This document shows, piece after piece, positions 18,281 through 26,869 of a stretch of 64,000 nt of DNA. A program made the translations under genes and the position numbers. The notes beneath the pieces were generated by a model. That model was not told the DNA's origin, made no database searches, and saw only the letters and a program-made list of their open reading frames with translations. This DNA comes from Stenotrophomonas nitritireducens (GTDB lineage Bacteria > Pseudomonadota > Gammaproteobacteria > Xanthomonadales > Xanthomonadaceae): contig NZ_CP016756.1 in the NCBI RefSeq assembly GCF_001700965.1, forward strand, positions 2,470,501 through 2,534,500, read 5' to 3'. Position 1 is the first letter of the stretch, and each line of letters begins with the position of its first letter.

Positions 18281-18871
18281 ATGAGCCAGGCGGATCGCAA
18301 CTGGCGGTTTGGTCCGGTCGAGGTCTGGCTGCTGCCGCACACCGCCGGCGCCCGTGGTGAGCCGCAGGCGCGTGAGCTGCTGGCCGGCGTCTTCGGCACC
18401 ACGCCGCAGGCCTTGCCGCTGACCCGCGATGAGCGCAGTCGCCCTTGGTTGATTGGTGAGCTGGCGCATTACGGCACCGGCTGGAGCCATAGCGGCGGCC
18501 ATCTGCTGGTCGCGTTGGGCGAGGGTGCGCGGCTGGGCGTGGACTTGGAACGGCAGCGCCCGCGCCGGCAGATGCGCGAGGTGATCCGGCGGTTCTTCCA
18601 CCCTGATGAGATTGCGTGGCTGCAAGGGTTGGATGACGCTGGCTGCGAGCACTGGTTTTTCCGTGTGTGGTGCGCCAAGGAAGCGCTGCTCAAGGCGCAC
18701 GGGCACGGTATCTCGTTCGGGCTGGAGAAGCTGCGTTTTGCGCCGGATGCGGACGGCGTACTGCAGCTGGTGTGGTGCGATCCGGGCCTGGGCGATGCCG
18801 CCCGCTGGCACCTGCACGAGTGGCAGGCGACCGAGGATTTCCGCGCCGCACTGGCGTGGTACCCCTTGTGA
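18281..18871 (+). CDS. 4'-phosphopantetheinyl transferase (Sfp superfamily)
   Basis: A 196-residue PPTase that transfers phosphopantetheine from CoA to the serine of carrier proteins. Visible motifs are LGVDLERQRPR (about 86-96, the Mg-binding G(V/I)D) and FFRVWCAKEALLKAHG (about 125-140, matching the FxxxWxxKEA signature). The N-terminal third is short, as in compact HetI-like members. No carrier protein lies beside it, but the xanC carrier at 61.5 kb is a plausible client (inference). It overlaps no neighbour and precedes a repeat and rsmG. Confidence 0.88.
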   Translation: MSQADRNWRFGPVEVWLLPHTAGARGEPQARELLAGVFGTTPQALPLTRDERSRPWLIGELAHYGTGWSHSGGHLLVALGEGARLGVDLERQRPRRQMREVIRRFFHPDEIAWLQGLDDAGCEHWFFRVWCAKEALLKAHGHGISFGLEKLRFAPDADGVLQLVWCDPGLGDAARWHLHEWQATEDFRAALAWYPL

Positions 18872-18950
18872 GCAGGAACGAGTGAGCAGGAACCAGTAAC
18901 CAGAGAAGGCGCTGCGTCTGACCTTGCTCCTTCTCGTTCCTCGTTCCTGC
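18872..18950. repeat. AGGAAC-type short repeats forming an inverted repeat
   Basis: Immediately after the PPTase stop codon, GCAGGAACGAG (18872-18882) is partly repeated directly as GAGCAGGAACC and then inverted as CTCGTTCCTGC (18940-18950). The arms could form an 11-bp stem and may act as the 3' end of the PPTase mRNA. The rsmG promoter follows directly. Confidence 0.65.
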
Positions 18951-18972
18951 GCCCTAGTTCCTGGCTCTTTGC

Positions 18973-18978
18973 GATAAT
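18973..18978 (+). promoter_or_regulatory. Predicted -10 box of rsmG (leaderless)
   Basis: GATAAT ends 8 bases before the rsmG ATG, in TGCGATAATCCCCGCC. No Shine-Dalgarno sequence is present, so a leaderless message is likely. No convincing -35 is seen. Confidence 0.55.
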
Positions 18979-18985
18979 CCCCGCC

Positions 18986-19624
18986 ATGAATGACACCACT
19001 CTCCCGCGCGAAGTCGCCAGCGACCTCGACCACGGCCTGAAGGCCATGGGCCTGGATGCCGCCTTGGCCCAGCCCCTGTTGGCCTACCTGACCCTGCTGG
19101 TGCGCTGGAATCGCACCTACAATCTCACCGCCATCCGCGACCCGCGCGAAATGGTCACCCGCCATCTACTCGATTCTCTGGCCATGGCCGAGCATGTCAG
19201 CAGCGGCAGCCTGGCCGATCTGGGCACCGGCCCCGGCTTGCCGGGCATCCCGCTGGCCATCACCCATCCGCAGTTGCAGGTCACCCTGGTCGAAAGCAAT
19301 GGCAAGAAGGCCCGCTTCATGCGTGAGGCCGTGCGCCAGCTTGGCCTGGGCAATGCCCGCGTGGCCGAATCCCGTGCCGAGGCGCTGGACGAGCCGGGCG
19401 CCTATGACAACCTCACCGCCCGCGCCATGGACACGTTGGCTGGCATCATCGAGGTCGGCGGCCACCTGCTGCGCCCCGGCGGCCAGCTGCTGGCGATGAA
19501 GGGCGTCTACCCGCACGAAGAGATCGCCCAGCTGCCGCCCGGCTGGCAGGTACTGGAAGTGCGCCCGCTGCAGGTGCCAGGCCTGGTCGGCGACCGCCAT
19601 CTGGTGGTTGTGGAGCGCAAGTAA
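18986..19624 (+). CDS. rsmG: 16S rRNA (guanine527-N7)-methyltransferase
   Basis: A 212-residue RsmG/GidB enzyme. It shows [20 protein letters not shown] (about 36-55), the target-loop HLLDSLAM, and the SAM-binding motif [17 protein letters not shown] (about 72-88). It methylates G527 of 16S rRNA; loss in other bacteria gives low-level streptomycin resistance. Length and motifs are normal. It stands upstream of parA-parB, a common arrangement near replication origins, although mnmG is not adjacent here. Three SMAG repeats follow it. Confidence 0.97.
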   Translation: MNDTTLPREVASDLDHGLKAMGLDAALAQPLLAYLTLLVRWNRTYNLTAIRDPREMVTRHLLDSLAMAEHVSSGSLADLGTGPGLPGIPLAITHPQLQVTLVESNGKKARFMREAVRQLGLGNARVAESRAEALDEPGAYDNLTARAMDTLAGIIEVGGHLLRPGGQLLAMKGVYPHEEIAQLPPGWQVLEVRPLQVPGLVGDRHLVVVERK

Positions 19625-19636
19625 GCAGGCGGGGGC

Positions 19637-19930
19637 GTAGTGCCGAGCCATGCTCGGCAAGGGGCTTTACCAGCCAAAGCTGCCCTCACCCCAACCCCTC
19701 TCCCAAAGGGAGAGGGGCTAAAACGGTAGTGCCGAGCCATGCTCGGCAGGGGCTTTACCGGCCAAAGCTGCCCTCACCCCAACCCCTCTCCCGCAAGCGG
19801 GAGAGGGGCTTTGAGCAAGAGCGGGGCGGGTAGTGCCGAGCCATGCTCGGCAGGGGCTTTACCAGCCAAAGCCAAAAGCCACCCCTCCCCAACCCTCTCC
19901 TTGGCTTGGCCAAAGGGAGGGGGCAGCCGC
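19637..19930 (+). repeat. Three tandem SMAG plus stem-loop units
   Basis: SMAG palindromes (GTAG header, arms TGCCGAGC/GCTCGGCA) begin at 19637, 19726 and 19830, all in the same orientation. After each comes AGGGGCTTTACC-GCCAAAG and then a stem-loop of the CCCCTCTCCC...GGGAGAGGGG type; the third unit ends in a CTCCTTGG/CCAAAGGGAGG stem. Units are 89 and 104 bp apart. They fill the roughly 430-bp gap between rsmG and parA, and nothing coding is visible there. Confidence 0.88.
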
Positions 19931-20054
19931 AAAAGCGGAGCAAATCAGGGCGACTTCCCGGCCCAAAGCCGCCTGTTGCCCGGAAACCGATTTCCGCCTG
20001 CGCGCCGCTACCCCCATAATGACCAGTCCAACTTCGCCAACGAGGCTCTCCTGC

Positions 20055-20852
20055 ATGGCTCGCATCATCGCCATCGCCAACCAGAAAGGCGGCGTCGGCA
20101 AGACCACGACGGCTGTCAATCTGGCTGCTTCCCTTGCCGCCGCACCCAAACGTGTGCTGCTGGTCGACCTGGACTCGCAGGGCAACGCGACCATGGGCAG
20201 TGGCGTGGACAAACGAGAAGTGGCAGCGTCCACCTGTGACCTGCTGCTGGGCGAGAACACTGCAGCCGAGGTGCGTGTCACCACGCCCGAGGGCTTCGAC
20301 CTGCTGCCAGGCAACATTGACCTGACCGCCGCCGAGATCCAGCTGATGGACCAGAGCGAGCGCGAGCAGCGGCTCAAGCGCGCGCTGGCGCCCATCCGCG
20401 ATGAATACGACTACATCCTTATCGACTGCCCGCCGGCGCTGTCGCTGCTGACCCTCAATGCGCTGGCCGCCGCCGATTCGGTGATCGTGCCGATGCAGTG
20501 CGAGTACTACGCGCTGGAAGGCCTGAGCGCGCTGGTCGAGACCATCGACGCGCTGAAGATCAACCTCAACCCGGCGCTGGAAATCGAAGGCGTGCTGCGC
20601 ACCATGTTCGACGTGCGCAACAACCTGGCCAATGCGGTGTCGGCGCAGCTGACCGAATACTTTGGCGACCGCGTGTTCCGCACCATCGTGCCGCGCAATG
20701 TGCGCCTGGCCGAGGCGCCCAGCCATGGCCAGAGCATCGTCGGCTACGACCGCGCCTCGCGCGGTGGCGTGGCCTACCTGGGCCTGGCCGGCGAGATCAT
20801 CCGCCGCAACAATGAAAGCAAGCAGCCCTCCCGGGCCGTGGAGGCTGTCTGA
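20055..20852 (+). CDS. parA: Chromosome-partitioning ATPase ParA
   Basis: A 265-residue ParA/Soj ATPase. The deviant Walker A motif ANQKGGVGKTTTAVNLAA starts at residue 7, the A' motif LLVDLDSQGNATMGSG follows, and the Walker B is DYILIDCPPALSLLTLNAL. The start MARIIAIANQKGG was chosen because it is the usual N-terminus; upstream in-frame codons run into the repeats. It has no N-terminal helix-turn-helix, so it is the chromosomal type. The last base of its stop codon is the first base of the parB ATG. Confidence 0.97.
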   Translation: MARIIAIANQKGGVGKTTTAVNLAASLAAAPKRVLLVDLDSQGNATMGSGVDKREVAASTCDLLLGENTAAEVRVTTPEGFDLLPGNIDLTAAEIQLMDQSEREQRLKRALAPIRDEYDYILIDCPPALSLLTLNALAAADSVIVPMQCEYYALEGLSALVETIDALKINLNPALEIEGVLRTMFDVRNNLANAVSAQLTEYFGDRVFRTIVPRNVRLAEAPSHGQSIVGYDRASRGGVAYLGLAGEIIRRNNESKQPSRAVEAV

Positions 20853-21766
20853 TGAGTGCGGCGAAAAAGCGCGGTCTTGGCCGTGGTCTTGATGCATTGC
20901 TGGGCCCCAAGGGCGCAGTAACCCCGGTCACCGTCGCTGCGGTTTCCGAGCCGCAACCGGGCGAAGTGCTGCGCAAGCTGCCCATCGACCAGCTGCAGCC
21001 GGGCAAGTACCAGCCGCGTCGCGACATGGACGAAGGCAAGCTGGCCGAACTGGCCGAGTCGATCAAGGCACAGGGCATCATCCAGCCCATCCTGGTGCGC
21101 CAGATCGAAGGCGGCCGCTACGAAATCATCGCCGGTGAACGCCGCTGGCGCGCCTCGCGCCTGGCCGGGCTGGACGAAGTGCCGGCCGTGGTGCGCGAGC
21201 TGGAAGACCGCACCGTCATCGCGATGGCGCTGATCGAGAACATCCAGCGCGAAGACCTCAATCCGCTGGAAGAAGCCGAAGCGCTGGCGCGGCTGGTCAG
21301 CGAGTTCTCGTTGACCCACGCCGAAGCGGCGCAGGCGGTTGGCCGCTCGCGCGCCTCGGTGTCCAACCTGCTGCGCCTGATCGATCTGCCGATCGGCGTG
21401 CGCGTGCTGCTGGAAACCCGCCGGCTGGAAATGGGCCATGCCCGCGCGCTGCTGACGCTGGCGCCGGAACTGGCCACCAAGCTGGCCGAAGAGGCCGCCG
21501 AGCAGGGCTGGTCGGTGCGTGAAGTGGAACACCGCGCGCAGCAGTTTGCCGCCGGCAAGGTGCCGGGCGCGCGCAAGGCCAAGCCGTCGCCGAGCGCGCC
21601 GCAGGCCGATATCGCATCGCTGGAAACCGAGCTGTCCGAATCGCTGGGCGCCAAGGTGGCGATCAGCCACGGCCGCGGCGGCAAGGGCAAGCTGGTCATC
21701 CATTACACCGATCTGGACACGCTGGACGGCGTGCTGGAGCGTCTGCGCGTCCGCCAGAACGGCTGA
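20852..21766 (+). CDS. parB: Chromosome-partitioning protein ParB
   Basis: A 304-residue ParB/Spo0J protein. The N-terminus is AAKKRGLGRGLDALLG. The CTP-binding N-domain contains LQPGKYQPRRDM, QPILVRQIEGGRYEIIAGER (ending in the GERRWRA box) and VIAMALIENIQREDLNPLEE (about 112-131). The helix-turn-helix is LTHAEAAQAVGRSRASVSNL (about 151-170), and the C-terminal dimer domain is DIASLETELSESLGAKV onward. It binds parS and works with ParA. I saw no perfect parS palindrome in this window by eye. Confidence 0.97.
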   Translation: MSAAKKRGLGRGLDALLGPKGAVTPVTVAAVSEPQPGEVLRKLPIDQLQPGKYQPRRDMDEGKLAELAESIKAQGIIQPILVRQIEGGRYEIIAGERRWRASRLAGLDEVPAVVRELEDRTVIAMALIENIQREDLNPLEEAEALARLVSEFSLTHAEAAQAVGRSRASVSNLLRLIDLPIGVRVLLETRRLEMGHARALLTLAPELATKLAEEAAEQGWSVREVEHRAQQFAAGKVPGARKAKPSPSAPQADIASLETELSESLGAKVAISHGRGGKGKLVIHYTDLDTLDGVLERLRVRQNG

Positions 21767-21800
21767 TGCAGTTCTTCCCCAACGAGGTGAACGCAAGGCA

Positions 21801-22109
21801 ATGAACCCCACCAAGGTCGACCGCAATCATCTATTGCGTCTGACCGACCTGCCGAATGTCGGGCCGGCCTGTGAAAAGGATCTCCGTCTGATCGGAATCC
21901 GAGTCCCCGCGCATCTGCGCGGGCGTGATGCCTACGATATGTACGCGCAGCTGTGTCTGAAGACCGGCGTGGTGCATGATCCGTGCGTGATCGACGTGTT
22001 CCTGTCGGTGCTGCGTTTCATGGGCGGCGAAGCGCCGCAGCCATGGTGGGCGTACAGCAAGGAACGCAAGGAAACCCTGGCCAAGGAAGCGCCGCTCACC
22101 ATGTGGTGA
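21801..22109 (+). CDS. Helix-hairpin-helix protein (Cdd1-like)
   Basis: A 102-residue protein starting MNPTKVDRNHLLRLTDLPNV. The LTDLPNVGPACEKDLRLIGI segment (about 14-33) is a helix-hairpin-helix like that of Cdd1/"mitomycin resistance" proteins, and it ends in a Trp-rich EAPQPWWAYSKERKETL tail. Such proteins are small and poorly characterised; non-specific DNA or nucleotide binding is likely from the motif. It sits 34 bp after parB and 39 bp before the SUFU gene, on the same strand. The start follows GAACGCAAGGCA. Confidence 0.85.
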   Translation: MNPTKVDRNHLLRLTDLPNVGPACEKDLRLIGIRVPAHLRGRDAYDMYAQLCLKTGVVHDPCVIDVFLSVLRFMGGEAPQPWWAYSKERKETLAKEAPLTMW

Positions 22110-22148
22110 GGCAGGGGCGATGCTCGTGGCCACCAACCGGAGCAGTGC

Positions 22149-22880
22149 ATGGGCAAGGTAAGCGAACAGATCAGCCCGGGCGGCAGCCGCATCCTCAGCC
22201 ATGCGCAGGGCAGCGACTTCGCGCCCGCGCGTGGGCATGCCCATGCCGATGCGATCAGCGCGCATGTCGAGCACCATCTCGGGCCGGTTTCGAATGTGCT
22301 GCACGAGATCGTCGCCGATACCGTGCAGGTGGATGTGCTGGTGGTGCCGCCGGGCGCGGACTGCCCGAATACCCGTCTGGTCACCTGCGGCATGAGCGCG
22401 CTGCCGATGCAGCTGCCCGATGATGTGGACGCCTCGCCCTTTCTGGAGCTGATGCTGACCCTGCCGGGCCACTGGCCGCTGGAGCATGCCCAGCTGCAGG
22501 ACGAGCGCAATTACTGGCCCATCCGCCTGCTCAAGACGCTGGCGCGGCTGCCGCACAGGCACAACACCTGGCTGGGCTTGACCCATACCGTGCCCAATGG
22601 CGATCCGGCGCAACCGTACGCGCCCCGCGTGGCGTTCGATGGTGCGATTCTGCTGCTGGCGCTGTCGGCACCGGAGGATTTCGACACCCTGGTGGTCGAT
22701 GACGACACCAGCATCGAATTCCTTTCCGTGGTGCCGCTGTACCCGCAGGAGATGGCCTTGAAGCTGCGCGAAGGTGCCGATGCGTTGATCGACCTGCTGA
22801 GTGACCACGACATCGGCGATGTCATCGAACCGGGCCGGCACAATCCGGCCCGTGAATACCTGCCTGGAATTTCTGCATGA
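22149..22880 (+). CDS. Suppressor-of-fused (SUFU) domain protein
   Basis: A 243-residue soluble protein. Its central region matches the bacterial SUFU domain: HVEHHLGPVSNVLHEIVADT, VDVLVVPP, RLVTCGMSALPMQLP, and ELMLTLPGHWPL (about 100-111) with LLKTLARLPHRHNTWLGLTH (about 127-146). Bacterial SUFU proteins are often immunity proteins or stand-alone proteins of unknown role. No toxin is adjacent here. The stop codon overlaps the start of the epimerase gene by four bases, so the two are translationally coupled. Confidence 0.88.
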   Translation: MGKVSEQISPGGSRILSHAQGSDFAPARGHAHADAISAHVEHHLGPVSNVLHEIVADTVQVDVLVVPPGADCPNTRLVTCGMSALPMQLPDDVDASPFLELMLTLPGHWPLEHAQLQDERNYWPIRLLKTLARLPHRHNTWLGLTHTVPNGDPAQPYAPRVAFDGAILLLALSAPEDFDTLVVDDDTSIEFLSVVPLYPQEMALKLREGADALIDLLSDHDIGDVIEPGRHNPAREYLPGISA

Positions 22881-23842
22881 CCATTCTTGTCACCGGCGCC
22901 GCCGGCTTCATCGGCGCCTACACCTGCCAGGCACTGGCCGCACGCGGCGAGCGTGTGGTCGGGCTGGACAACTACAACGACTACTACGACCCGCAGCTCA
23001 AGCGTGACCGCGTTGCGGCGCTGTGCCCGCAGCTGGACATCCGCGCGCTGGACCTCACCGACCGCGACGGCCTGGCTGCATTGTTCGACGAAGTCCAGCC
23101 GACCCGGGTGATCCACCTGGCCGCCCAGGCCGGCGTGCGCTATTCGCTGGAAAACCCGCACGCCTACGTCGAAAGCAACCTGGTCGGCTTCGTCAACATG
23201 CTGGAGCTGTGCCGGCACCGTGGCGTACAGCACCTGGTGTATGCCTCCAGCAGTTCGGTCTATGGCAACTCGGCCACGCCGCCGTTCTCCGAAGACCAGC
23301 GTGTGGATCAGCCGCGCTCGCTGTACGCCGCCACCAAGGCCGCCAACGAGTTGATGGCCTATACCTACGCCCAGCTATACGGCCTGAAGGCCACCGGCCT
23401 GCGCTTCTTCACCGTCTACGGCCCCTGGGGCCGGCCGGACATGGCGCCGCTGCTGTTCTCGCGCGCGGTGCTGGCCGGGCGCAGCATCGATGTGTTCAAC
23501 GACGGCCATATGCGGCGCGACTTCACACATGTTTCCGACATCGTCGCCGGTATCCTCGGGGCGCTGTCGCATCCCTCCGCCCAGGCCACACCTCACCAGG
23601 TGTTCAACCTGGGCAACCACACCCCGGTGGAGCTGGAACATTTCATCGACGTGATCGCCGCCGCCGCGGGGCACCCAGCGCACAAGGTCTACAAGCCGAT
23701 GCAGCCGGGCGACATGGTGGAAACCATGGCCGATACCTCGCGCGCACAGGCGGCCTTCGGCTATGCGCCGAACACGCCGATCGAACTGGGCCTGCCGCCG
23801 GTGGTGGAGTGGTGTCGCAGTTACTTCGGGTCGCGCGCCTGA
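22877..23842 (+). CDS. NAD-dependent nucleotide-sugar epimerase (UDP-glucuronate 4-epimerase type)
   Basis: A 321-residue extended short-chain dehydrogenase. It has the glycine motif VTGAAGFIGAYTCQALAARG (about 5-24), LDNYNDYYDPQLK typical of UDP-glucuronate epimerases, the catalytic Ser/Tyr/Lys set in VYASSSSVYGN and YAATKAANE (about 150-158), and the substrate loop RFFTVYGPWGRPDMAP. It is predicted to interconvert UDP-glucuronate and UDP-galacturonate in the cytoplasm. Together with the following glycosyltransferase and LAB_N genes it suggests polysaccharide or lipid glycosylation. Confidence 0.92.
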   Translation: MTILVTGAAGFIGAYTCQALAARGERVVGLDNYNDYYDPQLKRDRVAALCPQLDIRALDLTDRDGLAALFDEVQPTRVIHLAAQAGVRYSLENPHAYVESNLVGFVNMLELCRHRGVQHLVYASSSSVYGNSATPPFSEDQRVDQPRSLYAATKAANELMAYTYAQLYGLKATGLRFFTVYGPWGRPDMAPLLFSRAVLAGRSIDVFNDGHMRRDFTHVSDIVAGILGALSHPSAQATPHQVFNLGNHTPVELEHFIDVIAAAAGHPAHKVYKPMQPGDMVETMADTSRAQAAFGYAPNTPIELGLPPVVEWCRSYFGSRA

Positions 23843-23872
23843 CTCACCTTCCGCTAAGTTGAGGTTTGGAAA

Positions 23873-24637
23873 ATGCGTGACCTTTCTTCAAATGCACAAC
23901 CTGCGGAACCAGCAATGAACCAACCCAGCCTTTCAGTGGTTGTTCCGGTCTTCAACGAACGTGACAACGTCACCCCGCTGGTCAACGAAATCACTGCCGC
24001 CCTGCGCGGCCTGGTCGATTTCGAGATCGTCTATGTCGACGACAATTCCAAGGACGACAGCCTGCAGGTACTGCAGGCGCTGAAGACCGCCAACCCGGAA
24101 CTGCGGGTGCTGCACCATGTCAGCCAGAGCGGCCAGAGCACCGCAGTGCGCACCGGCGTCAAGGCCGCGCGCGCGCCGTGGATCGCCACCCTCGATGGTG
24201 ATGGCCAGAACGACCCGGCCGATATTCCCAAGCTGCTGGCCGCACGCGGCGGCGCCGAGGCGCAGGTCAAGCTGTTTGCCGGCTGGCGCGTCAATCGCCA
24301 GGATTCGGGCAGCAAGCGTTGGGCCAGCAAATGGGCCAATGCCATCCGCGCGCGCATGCTGCGCGATGACACTCCGGATACCGGCTGCGGCATCAAGCTG
24401 TTCGAGCGCGCCGCGTTTCTCGACCTGCCGTACTTCGACCACATGCACCGTTACCTGCCGGCGCTGATGCAGCGCGCCGGCTGGAAGACGGTGAGCGTGC
24501 CGGTCAACCACCGCCACCGCACCGCCGGCGTGTCCAAGTACAACAACCTGGGCCGCGCGCTGGTCGGCATCCGTGATCTGCGCGGCGTGGCCTGGCTGAT
24601 CACCCGTTCCAAGCGCACGGCTGTGGAAGAGGTCTGA
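23873..24637 (+). CDS. Family 2 glycosyltransferase (dolichol-phosphate mannosyltransferase-like)
   Basis: A 254-residue GT2 protein, or 240 residues if translation starts at the second ATG (23915), where the family homology begins (LSVVVPVFNERDNVTPLV). It shows EIVYVDDNSKDDSL (about 52-65), the metal-binding ATLDGDGQNDPADIP (about 104-118) and a C-terminal RYLPALMQRAGWKTVSVPVN. It lacks the C-terminal membrane pair of some ArnC-type enzymes. The likely donor is a nucleotide sugar and the acceptor a polyprenyl phosphate. It is followed two bases later by the LAB_N gene. Confidence 0.9.
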   Translation: MRDLSSNAQPAEPAMNQPSLSVVVPVFNERDNVTPLVNEITAALRGLVDFEIVYVDDNSKDDSLQVLQALKTANPELRVLHHVSQSGQSTAVRTGVKAARAPWIATLDGDGQNDPADIPKLLAARGGAEAQVKLFAGWRVNRQDSGSKRWASKWANAIRARMLRDDTPDTGCGIKLFERAAFLDLPYFDHMHRYLPALMQRAGWKTVSVPVNHRHRTAGVSKYNNLGRALVGIRDLRGVAWLITRSKRTAVEEV

Positions 24638-24639
24638 GC

Positions 24640-24975
24640 ATGGAGTTCATGAACCAACCGCTGGTGTGGCTGGAGTGGACCGGCCTGCACATGTCGCCGT
24701 GGAAGCTGATCGGCCTGACCGGCGCGTTGATGTTCGGCGGCCGCTGGCTGGTGCAGTTCGTGGCCTCACGGCGCGCGGGCAAGCCGGTGATCCCGCGCCT
24801 GTTCTGGTACATGAGCGTGTTGGGCAGCCTGATGACGCTGAGCTACTTCCTGTTCTCGTCCAAGCAGGATGCGGTGGGCGTGGTGCAGAACCTGTTCCCG
24901 GCATTCACCGCCTTGTACAGCCTGCGCCTGGATATCAAGCACCGTGGCTGGCAACGTGACAAGGCCGGTCACTGA
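24640..24975 (+). CDS. LAB_N (lipid-A-disaccharide synthase N-terminal-like) membrane protein
   Basis: A 111-residue inner-membrane protein with three hydrophobic spans, matching the LAB_N domain: SPWKLIGLTGALMFGGRWLV, QFVASRRAGKPVIPRLFWYM, and LGSLMTLSYFLFSSKQDAVG. Such proteins pair with GT2 glycosyltransferases, as here, and probably move or modify lipid-linked sugars. It is the last gene of the tight series from the SUFU gene. A 9-bp stem-loop lies 30 bp beyond the stop. Confidence 0.9.
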   Translation: MEFMNQPLVWLEWTGLHMSPWKLIGLTGALMFGGRWLVQFVASRRAGKPVIPRLFWYMSVLGSLMTLSYFLFSSKQDAVGVVQNLFPAFTALYSLRLDIKHRGWQRDKAGH

Positions 24976-25005
24976 GCGGGCGACTGTGCCCAAATCCGGC
25001 GGTTT

Positions 25006-25034
25006 GCCGCCCGAATCCGTCTAGGTCGGGCGGC
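25006..25034 (+). terminator. Possible terminator after the LAB_N gene
   Basis: A 9-bp stem GCCGCCCGA / TCGGGCGGC with an 11-base loop. There is no clear T tract after it, so it could be an RNA-stabilising hairpin rather than an intrinsic terminator. Confidence 0.4.
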
Positions 25035-25084
25035 GGCTTCAATGCGATGATCGGGGTGAATGAATCACCTGGGGAATACCGATC

Positions 25085-26869
25085 GTGAAATCGCCGTTGA
25101 CCGTTGCGCTGCTGCTCACCCTTGGCCTGAGTGCCACCCCTGCCTTTGCCGCCACAGCGTCGGCCCCGGCCACGTTGGCCACGCAAAGCCTCGATGATCA
25201 GTTCAAGGCGATCTACGAGAAGGAATGGGCCTGGCGCCAGACCGGCGGCGGTGAAGCCAGCGAGGACAGCGATGCCTCGGCCAACAGCACCAGGCTGCCG
25301 GATGTGAGCGCCGCTGCACAGCAGGCGCGGCTGAAGGTGTGGGACGAGGTGCTGGCCCAGCTCAAGGCCATCGACCCGGCCAAATTGTCGGCCGAGAACC
25401 AGGTCAACTACGCCATCTACAAATACCAGGTTGAAAGCTTGGCCGAAGAAGTGCGGCTGCGCAGCTACGAGATGCCGTTCAACTCGGATTCCTCGTTCTG
25501 GTCCAACCTCAGCTTCATGGCCAGGGGCGAGATGAAGACCGCCACGGAGTACCGCAACTACATCGCGCGCCTGAACGATGTGCCGCGTTACTTCGACCAG
25601 CAGATGGTCAACATGCGCGCCGGGCTGGCGCGGGGTTTCAGCGTGCCGCGCGCGGTGCTGGAAGGCCGCGATGTGTCCATCTCGACCGTGGCCGAATTGA
25701 AGGACCCGACCGAGTCGCCGTTGTATGAGCCGCTGAAGAAGCTGCCTTCCAGCATTCCGGCCGCCGAGCAGGCCAAGCTGCAGGCCGAGGCCCGGCAGGC
25801 CATCAGCGGCAGCGTGGTACCGGCCTTCGGCAAGCTGCTGACCTTCTACCGCGAAGAATACGTGCCGCAATCGCGCACCACTTTGGCGGCCGAAGCCATG
25901 CCCGGCGGCAAGGAGTTCTACCAGGCGCAGATCCGCGAATACGTCACCCTGGACATGAGCCCGCAGCAGATCCACGCGCAGGGTCTGTCCGAGGTCAACC
26001 GCATCCAGCAGCAGATGAACGCCATCATCGACAAGCTGGGCTTCAAGGGTAAGAGCGAGCAGACCCGCTTCGCCGACTTCCTCGAGTTCCTGCGCACCGA
26101 CCCGCAGTTCTACGCCAAGACACCGGATGAACTGCTGTGGCGCGCGGCGTGGATTTCCAAACGCGTGGATGGCGTGATCGGCAAGTTCATGACCCTGCCG
26201 CGCGCGCGCTTCACCATCGTGCCGGTGCCGCCGGATATCGCCCCGTTCTGGACCGCCGGCCGTGGCGGCATGAGCACCTATTGGCTCAATACGTACAACC
26301 TGCCGGCGCGCCCGCTGTACAACCTGCCGGCACTCACCCTGCATGAGTCCGACCCGGGCCATGCGCTGCAGGGCGCACTCGCGGCCGAGCAGACCGGCCA
26401 GCCCGAGTTCCGCCGCAGCGCCTATATTTCGGCCTATGGCGAAGGCTGGGGCCTGTACACCGAAAAGCTCGGCATCGACATGGGCATCTACCAGACGCCG
26501 TACGAAGACTTCGGCCGCCTGACCTATGAAATGTGGCGCGCCTGCCGCTTGGTGATCGACACCGGCGTGCACCACTACGGCTGGGATCGCGACCGTGCAA
26601 TCGCCTACCTGCGCGACCACACGGCACTGAGCGAGCATGAAGTGACCACCGAGGTGGACCGCTACATCTCCTGGCCGGGCCAGGCACTGAGCTACAAGCT
26701 GGGCGAGATCACCATCGTCAAGCTGCGCGAAAAGGCCGAGAAGGAACTGGGCGACAAGTTCGACATCAAGGGCTTCCACGACGCCGTGCTCAAGCAGGGC
26801 TCGGTACCGCTGCCGGTGCTGGAGCAGCAGATCAACGCGTATATCGCCGAGCGCAAAGCGGCGAAATAA
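25085..26869 (+). CDS. Secreted DUF885 metalloprotease-like protein
   Basis: A 594-residue protein with a GTG start preceded by CTGGGGAA. The signal peptide is SPLTVALLLTLGLSATPAFA (residues 3-22). The DUF885 domain carries the zinc motif LTLHESDPGHALQ (about 416-428) with the downstream SAYGEGWGLYTEKLG (about 450) supplying the further ligand, and SWPGQALSYKLGE near the C-terminus. DUF885 proteins resemble M32/M2-like gluzincins; substrates are unknown. It is a single gene, probably periplasmic. Its stop codon begins a 19-bp sequence repeated perfectly 20 bp later. Confidence 0.88.
   Translation: MKSPLTVALLLTLGLSATPAFAATASAPATLATQSLDDQFKAIYEKEWAWRQTGGGEASEDSDASANSTRLPDVSAAAQQARLKVWDEVLAQLKAIDPAKLSAENQVNYAIYKYQVESLAEEVRLRSYEMPFNSDSSFWSNLSFMARGEMKTATEYRNYIARLNDVPRYFDQQMVNMRAGLARGFSVPRAVLEGRDVSISTVAELKDPTESPLYEPLKKLPSSIPAAEQAKLQAEARQAISGSVVPAFGKLLTFYREEYVPQSRTTLAAEAMPGGKEFYQAQIREYVTLDMSPQQIHAQGLSEVNRIQQQMNAIIDKLGFKGKSEQTRFADFLEFLRTDPQFYAKTPDELLWRAAWISKRVDGVIGKFMTLPRARFTIVPVPPDIAPFWTAGRGGMSTYWLNTYNLPARPLYNLPALTLHESDPGHALQGALAAEQTGQPEFRRSAYISAYGEGWGLYTEKLGIDMGIYQTPYEDFGRLTYEMWRACRLVIDTGVHHYGWDRDRAIAYLRDHTALSEHEVTTEVDRYISWPGQALSYKLGEITIVKLREKAEKELGDKFDIKGFHDAVLKQGSVPLPVLEQQINAYIAERKAAK

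Noticed and set aside
19625..22148. parS centromere site near parAB
   Set aside because: No sequence close to TGTTTCACGTGAAACA was found by eye.
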